From Certhia americana (taxonomy: Eukaryota > Chordata > Aves > Passeriformes > Certhiidae): a DNA stretch of 64,000 bases. Every line of letters starts with the position of its first letter. Position 1 is the first letter of the stretch. The notes under the pieces were generated by a model. It worked only from the letters and a program-made list of their open reading frames with translations. It was not told the DNA's origin and searched no databases. Positions 50,861-63,181 of this stretch are shown here, in pieces. The stretch spans positions 92,689,755-92,753,754 of the forward strand of contig CM031857.1 in the NCBI GenBank assembly GCA_018697195.1. Direction: 5' to 3'. The translations under genes were made by a program, and so were the position numbers.

Positions 50861-53480
50861 CCAGTGGAATAAATTTACTGATTATGAATAACCAGCAACG
50901 TGTTTTGCCACAAGCCACATGAATAACTGTTTCTGCCTGCGTGCTTGTTAGCAGATGAGAATTATTTTTAGAAATTAAAAAAAATTGTATCGCTGCTTAC
51001 TGACTTTGAAAATTAATAAGCAGAGTAGATCTTCTTTAATTGACTAACCATTGTATTCTCTTCACAGTATATTTAGCAAGTCTTTGAGTATTTGGTTGTT
51101 CCGTAGCGGTTTGTGTGTGTGTTTATTCTCTGATTTATTCCCTGAGAAGCACTGGTAGAATCAGATGACTTAAGTCATTTTAGAAACTCGGCAGTGATCA
51201 TAGCGCTTTTCTTAATAAAGCCCAAAACTAAGAAGAAACCTCATTACTGATACAGTGCTGGACTTTGTATTTTGATTAGTGCATTCCCATGAGGAATGAA
51301 GTTACCAAAGAATATGTTCGTATCCTGTAGGAGTTTTGAGTTCCTAGATAAAGATTATGTATATCGCTGTGGCTTGCTGTGTGAGTGGAATGTTGACCTG
51401 AGGCTTGAAATAAATAAAACATAGTAATCACTAGGTAAAAAATAAAGGTGATACTGATTTTTTTTTTGTTTGGTTGGTTAATTTTATTGTTTTTTTTACT
51501 TTGGCATGGAACTTGAAACATTTTTTTTTTTTCCAAGTAGGCTTCCTCTGAAGCTGACATTGCTATTACATGGGTCAAGTGCTAACAGTAGTTATTTTTC
51601 CTTTATTGATTCAAAGCTTATTCAAAACATGATTCAAAGCTTATTGAAGTCAGAGGAAATAGCTTTATTATTGAGGACTGTGTTTGGGGTGTTTTTTTGA
51701 GTTATAGGTCATCATTATAGACTCATTGGGTGATGTGTTTATTGCATCATGAGGTCTTAGGCTTGTACCCACTGTCCTATCATCTGCCTACAAAACCATA
51801 CAAACTAAGAATGGAAGTGCTTTGAAGCATCAGCCACTTCACCTTCTCCAGTTTAATTCTGACTGGACAATACCTGCTATACTGTAAGAACAGCATCAGA
51901 TATACTCAGTTGCTAATAATCTTCCCTCATGTCTGCCCTAGACTGGCATACTTCTGGAACTGTACTTGTTTGCATCCTTTGCATTTTCCACCAATTTCTC
52001 TATCTGCGGATGAGGGTTTTTTAATTTCTTTTTTTTTTTTTAAATATTTTATTTGGTTTTAATTCTCACTTTGGGGAATGTAAGTTTAGTTGTCGTGTTG
52101 GTTATATTTGAAGGAGGAAAGCAATAACACGGAGTTGTCACGTACCTTTGAACACTCACTTGTTCGACTACATGATGCATCTATGCTACTTGCCTGAACA
52201 AAAATGGGAACAAAGTGGTTTAAGTGTTTCTTCCTCAAATAAAGAATTGCTGCTCCTGTCTGAGAGTTGTCCATCCTGCCCCATGTTCACCCATGCAGCC
52301 CTTCGGGATGGTGTTGGCAGATTTGGAGCTCCCCCCCCCGACATCAGAAACCAGTTCAAGTTATTAATTTGAAACACCTGGCCAGAACAAAAAATAAAAA
52401 CTCATTTTCTGAAGATTAAATGGATAGATCTGGCTTAGTTTCTGATCAGAAAAGTGGCAGCAAATAAATGGCAGTGGGTGGGGGCAATGAGGCAGTTTCC
52501 TTTTGGTCTTGGCAAGCTATTAATTAATCTCAAGATGTGGCATGAAATAAAATCCCAAGTAATATCCTAAGTATTTGATCATATAGTGGCTCCAGTTGAT
52601 TCCTGCAGGACTAATGCCTTAAGTAAACCTTAGCTGTCAGAGATTCAAAGCAATTTAACAAGTTTTACATATATGCCAAGATACATCAGCCTTTGTTTTT
52701 GTGTAAACTTGGGGGAAAAAGGCTTTGCATTGGTTTACCAGAGGCTTATATGGATTGAAACTTGCCCAGATGAGCACTGGGCTTATTTTGACATCCATGT
52801 TTTGTATCTAATTTATTTTGGTTTTATGGTCCCAAAGGAATTAAAATATATGGGAATACTGACTTCTTGTATCAATACAGTCAAAACTATAGACTTTTCT
52901 AGGTAACAGTGTTTGTTCCCAAAATGTTCCAAATTACTTCAGTTTTAAGAAAAACTCATGTAGTACATCATATAACTAAAATTTTCATTTAACTTGTTAA
53001 CTTGGGGACAACATACAACGAAGAAAATTGCTTAACTATTAAATCTTGATTTTTAATGGCCATGTTATCAAATCATTTTAATGTTGTGAGTTTGTAAATA
53101 ATGTCCCTTTGTGGAGTAAGCACATACTATCCATTTCTTTGCAGTGAAGAAACACTGAAGGAGTCAACTGCATTCTTTAAAATACAATGGTCTCATTGTA
53201 ATCAGTTTCTATTTTATTGCATAATTCACCTTGACTGTTTAAAGCAGTTTTGTAGTCAGTAATTGGGAAAAGACTCTTTCCTTTTGCATACCTACTCATT
53301 TTTTTACTTCTGGAATAATAATAGTTTAGTAAATCAAATAACTAAATTAAAAGAAGGTTCTTTCTATACTTTGCTTATGTTTTTAGTAGACTTCTTCCCT
53401 AGAGACAAGGTAACTTGTTTTTTCTCAAACTTGTTTTTAATGTCTGGAAATGGAAAGCTTTGAGTTATATCCAGCTGATT

Positions 53481-53498
53481 AAAAAAAAAAAAAAAAAA
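53481..53498. repeat. poly-A homopolymer (18 A)
   Basis: An uninterrupted A18 run about 390 bp before IRS2 exon 2. Confidence 0.9.
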
Positions 53499-53885
53499 GA
53501 GTTGAGCTTGTACCTATTTTCTACAACCCCTTTTCCTTTCCAGTGATGAAAAAAACTCTGATGGTCACAACTTGAGTGGGGGGGGATCTTGTGTCAAGTT
53601 TTCCAACCCATTCTGTATCCTGCAGTTTGCTGACCTGAAGAGCTGTAGCTGAAAGGTTTTGAAAAAAGGGGACTGGTGTTGGATTGGGTAATACTCCCTT
53701 TATTGCCTTTAGAATACCTTATGGTGTATACAAATATGGAAGCAATTATTGAACGGTTGCTTTTTTTCTCAACATGAAAAACCATTCTCAATAATCTCTG
53801 TATGGCATTTTTTGTGTTGTCTGTATCATATATATGAAAAAAACTTTTGCAGCTTTGATTGACTTTCTTTCATTTTTCTTTTCAG

Positions 53886-53890
53886 AGTGA
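53886..53890 (+). CDS. IRS2: IRS2 exon 2 coding end (completes Glu-1169, then stop)
   Basis: The first two bases, AG, join the final G of exon 1 to make GAG. TGA at 53888-53890 then stops translation. The exon thus adds two-thirds of one codon and the stop. The acceptor is a strong pyrimidine tract followed by CAG. The C-terminal ...VKE agrees with mammalian IRS2, which fixes both splice sites. Confidence 0.9.
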
Positions 53891-54352
53891 AGGAATTAGT
53901 TTTCTCATCATGACCTCAAACAACAGAGTACAACATTCAAAGAAGCTGCTCGGCATATAACTTTTTGTTTATTTGTTTTTTGTTTTTTGTTTTTGGTAAC
54001 TGAAGCTGCTTAATGTTTACTTTTGTCGTTACTGTTGGTCCTAACAGTTGCTTAACTGTTGTGGGCTAAACTGTACTACAAATCTGGGAGGAAGGGAAGG
54101 CAACCTGCCTAACTATTACCTGTCCATGGCATCTATGTTATCATTTTGCTGCTGTTTTGACAGAAGTTGGAGATGCTCTTTAAATCATAGGAACTTTTCT
54201 GCCGGCCTCTTTAACTAATGGCCAATGCCTTCAATTTCTTTTTCTTCAAAGACAAACTGTATTTATTCTCTGGCATATTAGGGGATTCTGTAACACCTGC
54301 TGAAGCAGCGAGATCTGGTATTTACTGGCATAATTTCAAGCCTACGACAGTA

Positions 54353-54360
54353 CTACCTCA
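54353..54360 (+). promoter_or_regulatory. let-7 8-mer seed site in the IRS2 3'UTR
   Basis: CTACCTCA, a perfect 8-mer match to the let-7 seed. IRS2 is an established let-7 target in the LIN28/let-7 control of insulin signalling, which makes the site likely to be functional. Action in this species is inferred. Confidence 0.6.
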
Positions 54361-55635
54361 GTTCAAAGTAAAGCCGGATTTGCAGTGTTGGTGTACGACA
54401 GGAACTGCTTTATCTCTGTGCTGAGTTTCTCAAGAACGGTCGCCAGCCTTACTGAACTTGCAACTTGTACAGCTGCTGCTGCTGCTGGGTTTTGAATCAC
54501 TAGCCGCAGGGTTTACTTCTCAGACAAAGCCGAAGTAGGGCACTGAAAAGTCTAAAATGGGATGAAACTCTGTGAATCAGACTTGGACAGAGGATTCAGA
54601 GTAGTTAAAAAGTATAAAACATGTAACTGAAGCAACATAAGTTAAAAACATCAACCTGTATTAGGGGTATCTCTGTACCTTTGACACACTTGTTTAATCC
54701 TCTCTAGGTAGGTGTTTATGTAGGTACTTCAGATTGCAAAAGCCTTTTCTTCTATTTACAAGCTCACTTTTGTCAGCTAACTGTTCTTAGCTGCATTTCT
54801 TGTAACCAAAAATCCACATAAGCATGCTAGGAATGCAGGGATGATAATGGGTATCGGCAGATACAAGAGCTAATGTTAACACAGTGTTATCTTGCCATCT
54901 ATAAAGTCCTGATATTTGCCTTTTACCAAGAAAGCACCATTGTAGCTGCAGGCACTATTATACGGAAGAAGAACCATTGCAGTCACTTATCCTGAGTTCT
55001 TTTCAAGGCTAACTGTGCACCACATTTCCAGTGGCCTGAAAATCTGAGTGGTGTGGCAGCTACTGTCACAAAAGTCACATACAACTGTTGCACCAGACTA
55101 GCAGAATGTCATGCCACCTTGCTTCTCCTTTGATTGAAGTGTCAGTATGCATTTTAAGGGTACCCCACCAGTGCCTGCTCTGATAAACATGTAAGTATAA
55201 CTAAGTTATGAGTTATGTGAGGCTCTTTCATTTTATTTTTTTTTTTTCCTTCGTTAATCATTGTGCTTGGTGGAACCCGTACTTCACTATTGGCAATGCG
55301 TTATCTTTTTTTTTTTTTTCTGAGGAAGACGAGTCAACGTCTTACAAATACAATGGACAGCAATGCAGTCTTCCTGCTTACATGCTGAATTTTTAGAACT
55401 GAGGATTGTATTACAAGACAAAGATGAATGTAAACGAATTCCTTCGCTATGCCATGGCACACTTTATTTTTCAGTGTAATTTTTGGGGTCTTAAATCACA
55501 GCAATGCATAGGTTAAAAAAATACTAGATCTAAAATCAATTTAAATATCTGATCCGATTGAGTTGTTTATAACACTAATGCTATAAATGGTTCTAAGACA
55601 TTCTAAAATTATGCTTTTTCAAGTCTGGAACTGAG

Positions 55636-55641
55636 AATAAA
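55636..55641 (+). terminator. IRS2: possible internal poly(A) signal
   Basis: AATAAA within GAGAATAAACC, about 630 bp before the distal signal. It could yield a shorter mRNA that keeps the let-7 site but loses the miR-7 and Pumilio sites. Confidence 0.35.
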
Positions 55642-56139
55642 CCTGCATACCTTTGATGTTTTCTGTCTGACCCCTCTCCACCCCCTGTCAGCACTGAGTG
55701 TGGTACCTGCTGAATTCAGTGTTTTGAATGCCTCTATTTTCAAATATCCCTCTGTATCAATAAGAAAACATGCCACTAAAACAAATGGCTAAACTGCATA
55801 CAGCAACTTACAAAAAAAACCCAACAACTTGACAAAATAATAAAATATTCTCTATCCTGTATATTTCACAAAGGCATATGCAATACTTACATTCTTAATT
55901 TAGTTTACAGAATGGAACCAAAATGTATAAATGTTATGTTTGCTAAAACTTCACAATGTATATTGGGTCTTTGTACATTTTGCCTGACTTACCTTAAATT
56001 TAAAATATTTTTTGCTATATAACCTTAACAGTTATTAAGCAGTGTTTTCTTTTTGGGTACGTATTGTTTCTGGATATCAAGATGTTAAATATATTTCTTG
56101 CTATTGTGATATGACAAGAGACTTAACTTATCTTGCTGT

Positions 56140-56147
56140 GTCTTCCA
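56140..56147 (+). promoter_or_regulatory. miR-7 8-mer seed site in the IRS2 3'UTR
   Basis: GTCTTCCA, a perfect 8-mer for miR-7, which is reported to repress IRS1 and IRS2 in mammals. It sits about 120 bp before the final poly(A) signal, and 3'UTR ends are favourable positions for miRNA sites. Confidence 0.55.
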
Positions 56148-56157
56148 ATGTACACGC

Positions 56158-56165
56158 TGTATATA
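56158..56165 (+). promoter_or_regulatory. Pumilio response element TGTATATA
   Basis: A perfect PUM1/2 recognition core (UGUAnAUA), 11 bases after the miR-7 site. Pumilio binding typically destabilises mRNA and can help neighbouring miRNA sites. The effect here is inferred. Confidence 0.5.
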
Positions 56166-56194
56166 AGGATAAATGTGATGCTGCTGGAGACCAG

Positions 56195-56200
56195 AATAAA
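56195..56200 (+). terminator. IRS2: IRS2 proximal poly(A) signal of the terminal pair
   Basis: AATAAA in CCAGAATAAATGG, 74 bases before the last signal. Either or both may be used. Confidence 0.5.
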
Positions 56201-56268
56201 TGGAACTAGAGTAGTGTATTGTATTTAGTCTGTATTGATCATGGATGCTCTCCTTAATAGCCATATGC

Positions 56269-56274
56269 AATAAA
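56269..56274 (+). terminator. IRS2: IRS2 distal poly(A) signal
   Basis: AATAAA in ATGCAATAAAATACG, followed about 30 bases later by GT-rich TATTTGTGTGCCTGTT, a normal downstream element. Cleavage would fall at about 56285-56298. Confidence 0.75.
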
Positions 56275-57058
56275 ATACGTTATTTATGAAAGGAGTAAAG
56301 TATTTGTGTGCCTGTTTTCTCTAGGGGTGAAGTGGATTTTCAAGTAAAAAACTTGAAGTTTTTTACGTAAAATCAGTTTATTCTCTCTTTTAAATGGAAA
56401 CACACTTTCTGTGAATAAATCGTACTCCACCCCACATACTTGCTTTCCTTTTAACTCCTGAAACATCATGAAGTCATTTAAAATATCTTGTTTAAGGATA
56501 AAACAATTGGTTTTATAAAAGTGAAGTTTGTGTATTTGAGGAAATAACTAGGGCCAGAAATCATCCTAATTTTTAATTCCAGTTTTAAAAGTTTGTGGAA
56601 GACGGTGGGAGTTCTTCTGGCAGCCTTTTTAGTGAGAAAAGACTTGCCCTATAGAAGCTGTATAGTCACTTATGCTGGTACAAGGAGAGTGGGAACCTAA
56701 TACTATTTGTAGTTATCTCCTGCTGCTGGTTTGCATGCAGGGAGCCTGGGCTGCAGTCTGAAACACCATGGGGCCAGTGCAGCCTGATTTGTTCAGTAGG
56801 AATGTCTCTTACACCTGACAATAGACCCCTTTTCAATGTTCTTTGCACCCAGGAAAGTGATGGGTGTGGGTCAGGCTCCTGACAGGGAAGGTGGCAGTGA
56901 TGGACAACAACAGTAGCTTCATAAGAAGCTTGTTGTCTGTTTTGCAGCAGTCTTGGTGAGAACTCCTTTGCTTAAGCTCCAGAGAGTCTGAGTGACATAT
57001 TTGATCAGATGCAAGGCTTGCGTGTTTAAACTCATTTGAGGTGAAGTCCTGCCTTCAA

Positions 57059-57092
57059 ATATATATATATAGATATATATATACATATATAT
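57059..57092. repeat. (AT)n microsatellite
   Basis: An alternating AT tract with single G and C interruptions. It accounts for the YIYIYI peptides in overlapping frames. Confidence 0.9.
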
Positions 57093-58235
57093 GTTCCATT
57101 CTTCTTTTCTGGCCACATCTGCCACTAAGTGACTGGTACTTTCAGGGCTGCTTGGTCTTTTGGGGGTGGTTTAAGGACCATACTTGTACATCTTGGCTTT
57201 TAAAGGACAAAACCTGTCTCACTGTGGTGAGATCCTTCCTTGGAAAGTGGCTTGGATGGAAAAGAGCAGTTCTCTTTTTTACAGCAGTAGGATCATCCTG
57301 TGGCTGCTGGAGTGTCCATATAAGCCACAAAGTGCAGAAATAAATGTAAATGCTCCCAAGAGAGAACACTCAGTTCCTTCTCTCACCTGTCCTGACCTTG
57401 TCTCTAGGTTTTTCTAGGGGAGAGAAAATGGGACACCCTGAGTTTTGTAGTGCCTACAACCTTGGCAAGAAAAAGCAATTGTTTCAGCCTTCGAAATTGT
57501 TCTGGAGAAATACAGCTATCCAGAAGAACTTCCTCATTTTTTTGTTGTCAACAGAGTATGAGAGTGTTACTTTACAATACCATAGAAGAAGAATATCTTT
57601 GATAAGACAGCTGGAAATCCAGTATTGGATTCTCTGGAAGGTACAATTTCTGATAAGCAGAAAATAAAAGAAACCTTTGGATACTTGCTTCCCTCTGCAG
57701 TTTAGTGTGAATGCTTTGAAACAGAGCAACATTTCCACTGACTTGGAGGTGGTGCTCCAGTCATTTTCCAGTGACTGTACTTCTCAAGGATAAGGAGTCC
57801 ATGGCTTCCAGCCTCCTTAAGAACTTGCATTTACTCTTTGTGGTGCATGGTTCAGAGAAGGGTTGATACATGTCCAGGTGTCATCCCAGCTTGCTTTCCA
57901 TTCTCAAACACCTTGGGAATAGGAAAGAGTCCTTGCTGCCCTCATTCTAAAGTAATCTGTGAGTGTTCTGGGGCTTGCTTTTGGGAGAGCCATTGCTGAA
58001 TGCTGTAAATGGAACAAATTTGGCTGGAGGTGCAAGCCTTAATGCTCTGAGGGAGGCAAATCACTGACCAAATCTTTTAGTATATTACTACAGCTTCAGT
58101 CTTTTCTAGATGGCTTTTGCACCTTGAGAATCTTCAGCTTCAGCCAGCTCTTGCAGAGATCAAAAAAGTATTAGGGACATAAAATGTCATAATTCATTTT
58201 TGAAAAGATAGATCCCAGTTGGGCTTTTTTTCTCA

Positions 58236-58330
58236 ACTTTTTTTGTTTTTTTTTTTTTAAATTATCTTTTTTTTTAAAAAATTATCATTTAATTTTTTTT
58301 TAAATTATCATTTTTTAAAAAATTATCATT
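58236..58330. repeat. imperfect T-run / AAATTATCAT tandem
   Basis: Four rough copies of a T-run followed by AAATTATC(AT), with partial self-complementarity between T6-9 and A6 runs. Low-complexity DNA, no function inferred. Confidence 0.7.
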
Positions 58331-61300
58331 GTGATCCTATCTGTATATCAGACTGAACATATATTTTATAATGTTCAGTCTAAGGATGGGGAAACCTCGG
58401 CCTGTGGCACGTAACGTTGCTTCACATGAGCTATGGCCTCATTTTTTTGCATCTTATTAGGCAACACAGTGTCATGTGTTGAATGCACGGCTGCCAAAAG
58501 TTTTTGAAAAGTCCACTTGATCTTCAGTATTTCTTTACAGGACCTCCTTCTGTTTTCTCATTTTCTGTTCTTTTTTCCCCTTTGCTAAAAGTCAGTAATA
58601 AATACAATTGTCAAAAATGCATCAGTAAGTGCTGAACTGAATATAGAATGTGTATCTAGAAGGTGAGGAGTATTACTGCTAAAATACAAGCTCTTATATA
58701 AGAAGAAGATGTAAACGTCAGCCTATGTTTACATGTCTCAAATGGAGGAGGCAGAAGGTGGAATTAGACACATCTTGAAACATCCATTAATAAGAATACA
58801 AGGAGAGACTAGATAAAGGAACAGAATTCCATGAGTTGGAAATGTGCTTTTTGTAGATGGACCAGTTCAATTTAACTCCCACATTTGACAGCAGTTAAGC
58901 ATTATTATATTATTCTGCCTCAACCTTTAAAATTCCTGCCATTGCTTGTTAAAGTAGTTTTCCTTCTCATTAAATAATAATGCTGTCTGAAGATGTGGGT
59001 GTACCAAACAATTCATTCATTGGTGTGAGTAAGCTATATTGCAGAGCTGAACATCCAGGGCTACCATTCTACCTCAGACAAACTTCATGGAAATTTTGCT
59101 CAAGCAATAGGGCCCAGACTTAGATCTTGCAATATGATGTAGATTTCTCCCTGCAAAAAGTGAACTTCAGTGTGTGCGTAACTCAAAGTATAAGATCAAT
59201 TGATGAAACTTATGAGGAATGAATTAACTACATTTCCACTAGAATATTATTGTGTGAATGTCTGACCTTAAAAGTGTTAATATATGCTGTTATGCTCCTA
59301 ATTACTTTAAAAAGATTCCTTTCACCAAGGCATAATGGCTTTTGGAACAAGTACACTAAATGACTGTGGAAAGTTACCCCCTATAAGGTCTCCAAGGCAT
59401 AGTCTAATTATCTGATGCTACAATATATTACAACTGTATTTGACAGAGCAGTTACTCCTGGGGGAAAAAAAAAAAATCTGTATCATTGGCCCTTTACTGA
59501 CAATTTAACTGATTTAGATGCAGATGTTGAAGAGAGAGGACCGTCCTGCAAAGGGACAAGAAAGTGCAGGAACAGGGGGTTTATTGTGCCTTTACTTGAG
59601 CTGAGTGATTGATAAACATAGGTGAACGTGTCATGGTTCATGTACATGAGTATGCACTTAAACATGCTACCTAGATAAAGGAGAAATAAGGGACACAAGG
59701 CAACAACGTTGCCATATCTGTTATTTTTCTGAATCAAATCCAGAGGTCACTATGAGGCATTTACCCCTTCCCTATGGAGCAGTGATTGCCTTAAATTATC
59801 TCACACTTGGGATCAGGTATTGTGATGACACAGACACTGGGGAGTAAGTTCACACTGGTCAGCTACAACATGACCACTAGCTGCCCTTTTACTGCTGCCA
59901 ATTTGTAGTTTAAATATCACAAGCTGTTGCACAAAGATAAACTTTGGAGCCCTGGTCCCAGTGGCCACAGATTAGGAATATGCCACCATTGCATTCATGG
60001 TGATTTACTGCAGCTGCAGCTCTGATTCAGAGTCATTTGGGAGGTTGTTTATGTATTTCTGATATATATTTTTTTTAAACTTTATGTCCTCTAAAGACTG
60101 TTCTGCATTGTGGTATAAGATTGCCTTTGACCAGTACTTCAGGAAATGTAATTATAGTCAGTTATTTATCATGTCTATCAAACTGTTCCATATAAATATC
60201 TTGGTTCTTAAGTGAGATACATGAAGAATTTTTTTTTTTTTCTAGAAGGCCAAACCTCACAATGACTGCCCATTTTCTCAAGGCTAAACTGCTTTTAAAG
60301 GACTATTTATTTTTTCTGGTTCAATGTGTCAATGGAAGCAGAGTGGAATTTTCACAACTAGTCTATGCCTTTAGCCAATGAATCAATAAAGCAATCCAGT
60401 ATTTATTTCAGCTGCAGATAAATGAATGTTTCTCTAAAGGTTTCATAAGAATAAAGGTTAAATTTTAATCTTATTTATCTAAGAACAAGTATTAAAGTGT
60501 TTCTACTTTGAGTAGAGTCTTTTCTTAGTAACAGACTTGACAGAAGAGGAATAATGTTTTCCTTCTTTGCCTGTGATGCATCATGTTTAATATCCCAGTT
60601 CTGGATTCTATATTATTTTAATCAAATAATGGTTTTGCTATTTCACAGTAAAGACTTTCACTGTATAAACATTCCATTTTTTTATTGACTATGCCTGTAT
60701 TTCTCAGATGGTAACAGACCCCAGGATTTTTCTGTTCTAAGGGAATAAAAAACAAAGGAAGTTTCTAATTTGGCAGCTGTAGTCCATTGCCTTCAAAACC
60801 AGAGAAGAGGCACCACAAAAAAATTCAAGACAGCATAATTTTCATTTTGAAAACTTGCTCTTTTGCTTTTGGACAATCACACTTACGTGATGTACATGGA
60901 GTACAGCATTGTCAGGTCATTTCCATGATCTTTGCTCTTCTTTTACAGGCATGCAGATTAGGAGAAACATCCAGGGGCCATGGACAGAAGAACCTCATTT
61001 ATGCTTGGACTTATCTTTACGCTTTCCAGCCATTGAACTCCCTGTCCTGTGAAAAATTGCACATTCCAGAACAATTCTTTTGTTCTACACTGTAGTTGTC
61101 CTCAATTTGATATATAAAGCAGTGATATACCATCTCAGTTTGAGGCACATCATTGCTCTGTGTGTGATGTTCTCCCTCACACTGTTCAGAAAAATGCTCG
61201 GGGTTCTCTTCTTATGCAGAAGCAGCACAAGGATATCAATGGATACTCTTGACAAAGGCCTAGTTATCCTTGTTACTACACAGAGAAATCTCATGCTTTG

Positions 61301-61827
61301 CATGTGTTCAGATACAGTTTGTGAGATGTCAGTGTATTTGGAGGATGTTCGTTGTTTGTTTGTCTTATTTTGCTAATGAGTGGGTGCCAATTTTACTTGT
61401 CCTCAAGCACAGAAGATCATCGAGGTGGTATCTCTGAATGTTCCCTGAATGATAATTCAAATGACTCTACAACTTTTGTCAGCCACCAGACTTCATCTTC
61501 CTGCCTCAGAACCTGAAGCACTGGCTGTGCCCCTCTCTTAGTGTGTCCATGTAAATCATCACGTGGATCTGTGGGACTGAGATGTAGTGAAGGTAAGAGC
61601 TCTTTTTGAATGCCAGTCTCACTGCATTAATCTGCATGGAGGCTTTGGAAGATGTCTGACTAGAGCAAAAGAAAAGTGGGACATTTTGTATATCCTTTAG
61701 CATTTCAGGTTTTTCAGGGAAGAAACAAGGGAAGAAATAACCCCCTCCAGCTAAGTACAGAGCTGTGCGCATCATTAAACAGGCAACCTTTGTGGTGGTG
61801 GGCATGGAAGCAGTGTAATACCGCGTG

Positions 61828-62105
61828 CAACTTCCCCGGCCGCTGGGACCAGGGAACTAATGGGATGGATGCATCCTCTGCCAGCTCCGCTCGAACTGCT
61901 CCCGCTCCAACCAGCCACACCACCTGGGAGTGTCACAAAACATCAAACTCAGCTTCGGCCGACCCCGCTGTCGTGCTCTCCCCAGTGAGAGGGCAAGAAT
62001 GGGATCCTCGAGGTATTTTAGCGCCTTCCTCAAAGGCGGTCCCGGCAGGTGGCCCCGGGCAGCCTCCCTGGCTGGCTGCGCTCACAGCCCCTCCTGTGTG
62101 TGTGT
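61828..62105. promoter_or_regulatory. small CpG-rich patch downstream of IRS2
   Basis: About 280 bp with raised GC and CpG content (for example CCCCGGCCGCTGGG near 61834 and CCCGGCAGGTGGCCCCGGG near 62041) in AT-rich surroundings. A forward frame of 174 codons and two shorter ones cross it but show no domain. It might be a weak promoter, a conserved element or part of an old GC-rich repeat. Confidence 0.35.
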
Positions 62106-63181
62106 GGCACAGCCATCCCTCCCATTGTGTCTGCCTCATTGACAGCACTAAAGAGGCTTTGTCAGCTGCTTCGCTGTGCTTTCAGGGATCCCCTGCCTGA
62201 TTTCCATGCATGCTTCCTTGGCGAGAAGCCAGTATTTTGTTTACCTCTTAAAAGGAGATTCATTAATATGTTTTTCCTGTTCAAATTTATTTGTGTGTCA
62301 TTTACCCTGCATAGGCAATTTTGCTTTTCTAGTACTGGTTATTTTTTCAGTTGTCTGGGGAAAATGGGAGGTTTGTTTTTATCATTAATATATTGGTGAG
62401 CTAAGTAATTGTTTGCAAAATGAACCACATACCATTTGTGGTTAAAGTTGTTTGTTTTATTTTTAAATTTTTAAGCTTCTGAAGCAAGTTTGGCTAGCAG
62501 TTATTTTTATGCAGCCCCACTGAAGTCAATACAATTCCTTAGTTATAACTGAGCATCATACTCAGCCTTCTGTAGTTTTCTCCCAAGCCATGTATAAAGG
62601 GTGTATTTATGTGACATGTCCAGGATTGCCGTCACCAGTGGCCCTGCAAAAGGACTAGATGCAATGTGAATGATAGCAAATGAAGCCCCATATTTCTAAA
62701 CTGCCAGGATGGATTACCTGCAAATTTAAAGAAGCTGCAGTGCTGAAGATATTGATCTGCATTAATATTACAGTACTGTCCAAAAGTAGTGGTGCTGTAA
62801 GGGGGGGGGGGGGGTATATGGGGGGGGGGGTGGGGGATGTGTATACTCTCTCTCTAAAAATAAAAAGGGGAAATTCGTAAGAAATCAGAGTTCGGGTTTT
62901 TCGATGTGGGGCAGGCAGCATCAACAAAGTGGTAAGAGAGTAATAATTACACAGTCACGTTGCACTGCAGCTATTCACAGCAGTGTGTAACTTTTGTTGG
63001 GTATTTTAAATGATGAGACACAATGAATTTAGTGGAGCCCCTTCGCGCTTCTTGTATAGCTTCATCAAGATTTTTCTAAGTTTTCTGTGGTTCAGTTTGT
63101 GTATCTTGATGGGGCTGTGAAATGAGGAGATGCTAAAAAGTGACACAGGGCACTCTGGCTCCACTTTCCTCCTGGCTTTTA
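62106..63181. other. intergenic stretch, no gene seen
   Basis: AT-rich DNA with a (GT)n-like patch at its left edge and the G-runs at 62801-62836. No gene or mobile element was recognised. Confidence 0.5.
62801..62836. repeat. poly-G tracts (G14, G11, G5)
   Basis: Three G runs separated by TATAT and T. Such tracts are prone to G-quadruplex formation, length variation and sequencing error. Confidence 0.92.

Larger units (their letters stand above)
31427..53885 (+). other. IRS2: IRS2 intron 1 (22,459 bp)
   Basis: Donor: GAAAG then GTGAGT at 31427, a near-perfect consensus. Acceptor: a pyrimidine tract ending TTTCTTTTCAG at 53885, with a TGATTGAC branch-like motif shortly before. Joining G with AG gives GAG (Glu) then TGA, so the protein ends ...SAVKE, as in mammalian IRS2 which ends ...VKE. 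A two-exon structure with a long intron matches the mammalian gene. Between the features listed separately the intron is AT-rich with T-runs and holds no credible coding exon. Segments near 38640-38840 and 50140-50860 are relatively GC-rich but unrecognised. Confidence 0.92.
53891..56292 (+). other. IRS2: IRS2 3'UTR (exon 2)
   Basis: About 2.4 kb from the stop to the last poly(A) signal, close to the length of the mammalian IRS2 3'UTR. Post-transcriptional signals seen directly are a let-7 8-mer (54353-54360), a miR-30-type TGTTTAC (54014-54020), a miR-7 8-mer (56140-56147), a Pumilio motif (56158-56165) and several ATTTA words. A (CTG)5 tract lies near 54472-54487. The 3' end is set by AATAAA at 56269-56274 followed by GT-rich sequence near 56303. 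Open frames within it (about 60-70 codons) are not considered coding. Confidence 0.82.
56300..61827. other. intergenic region downstream of IRS2, no gene seen
   Basis: AT-rich DNA with (AT)n near 57059 and a T/A-rich imperfect tandem near 58236-58330. No frame exceeds about 105 codons and none has recognisable domains. In mammals the next gene downstream of IRS2 is COL4A1, far away, and no collagen Gly-X-Y sequence is visible here. Confidence 0.55.

Noticed and set aside
61676..62200. 174-codon forward frame downstream of IRS2
   Set aside because: Coincides with the CpG-rich patch and a CA/GT repeat; no domain, and other frames are also open there.
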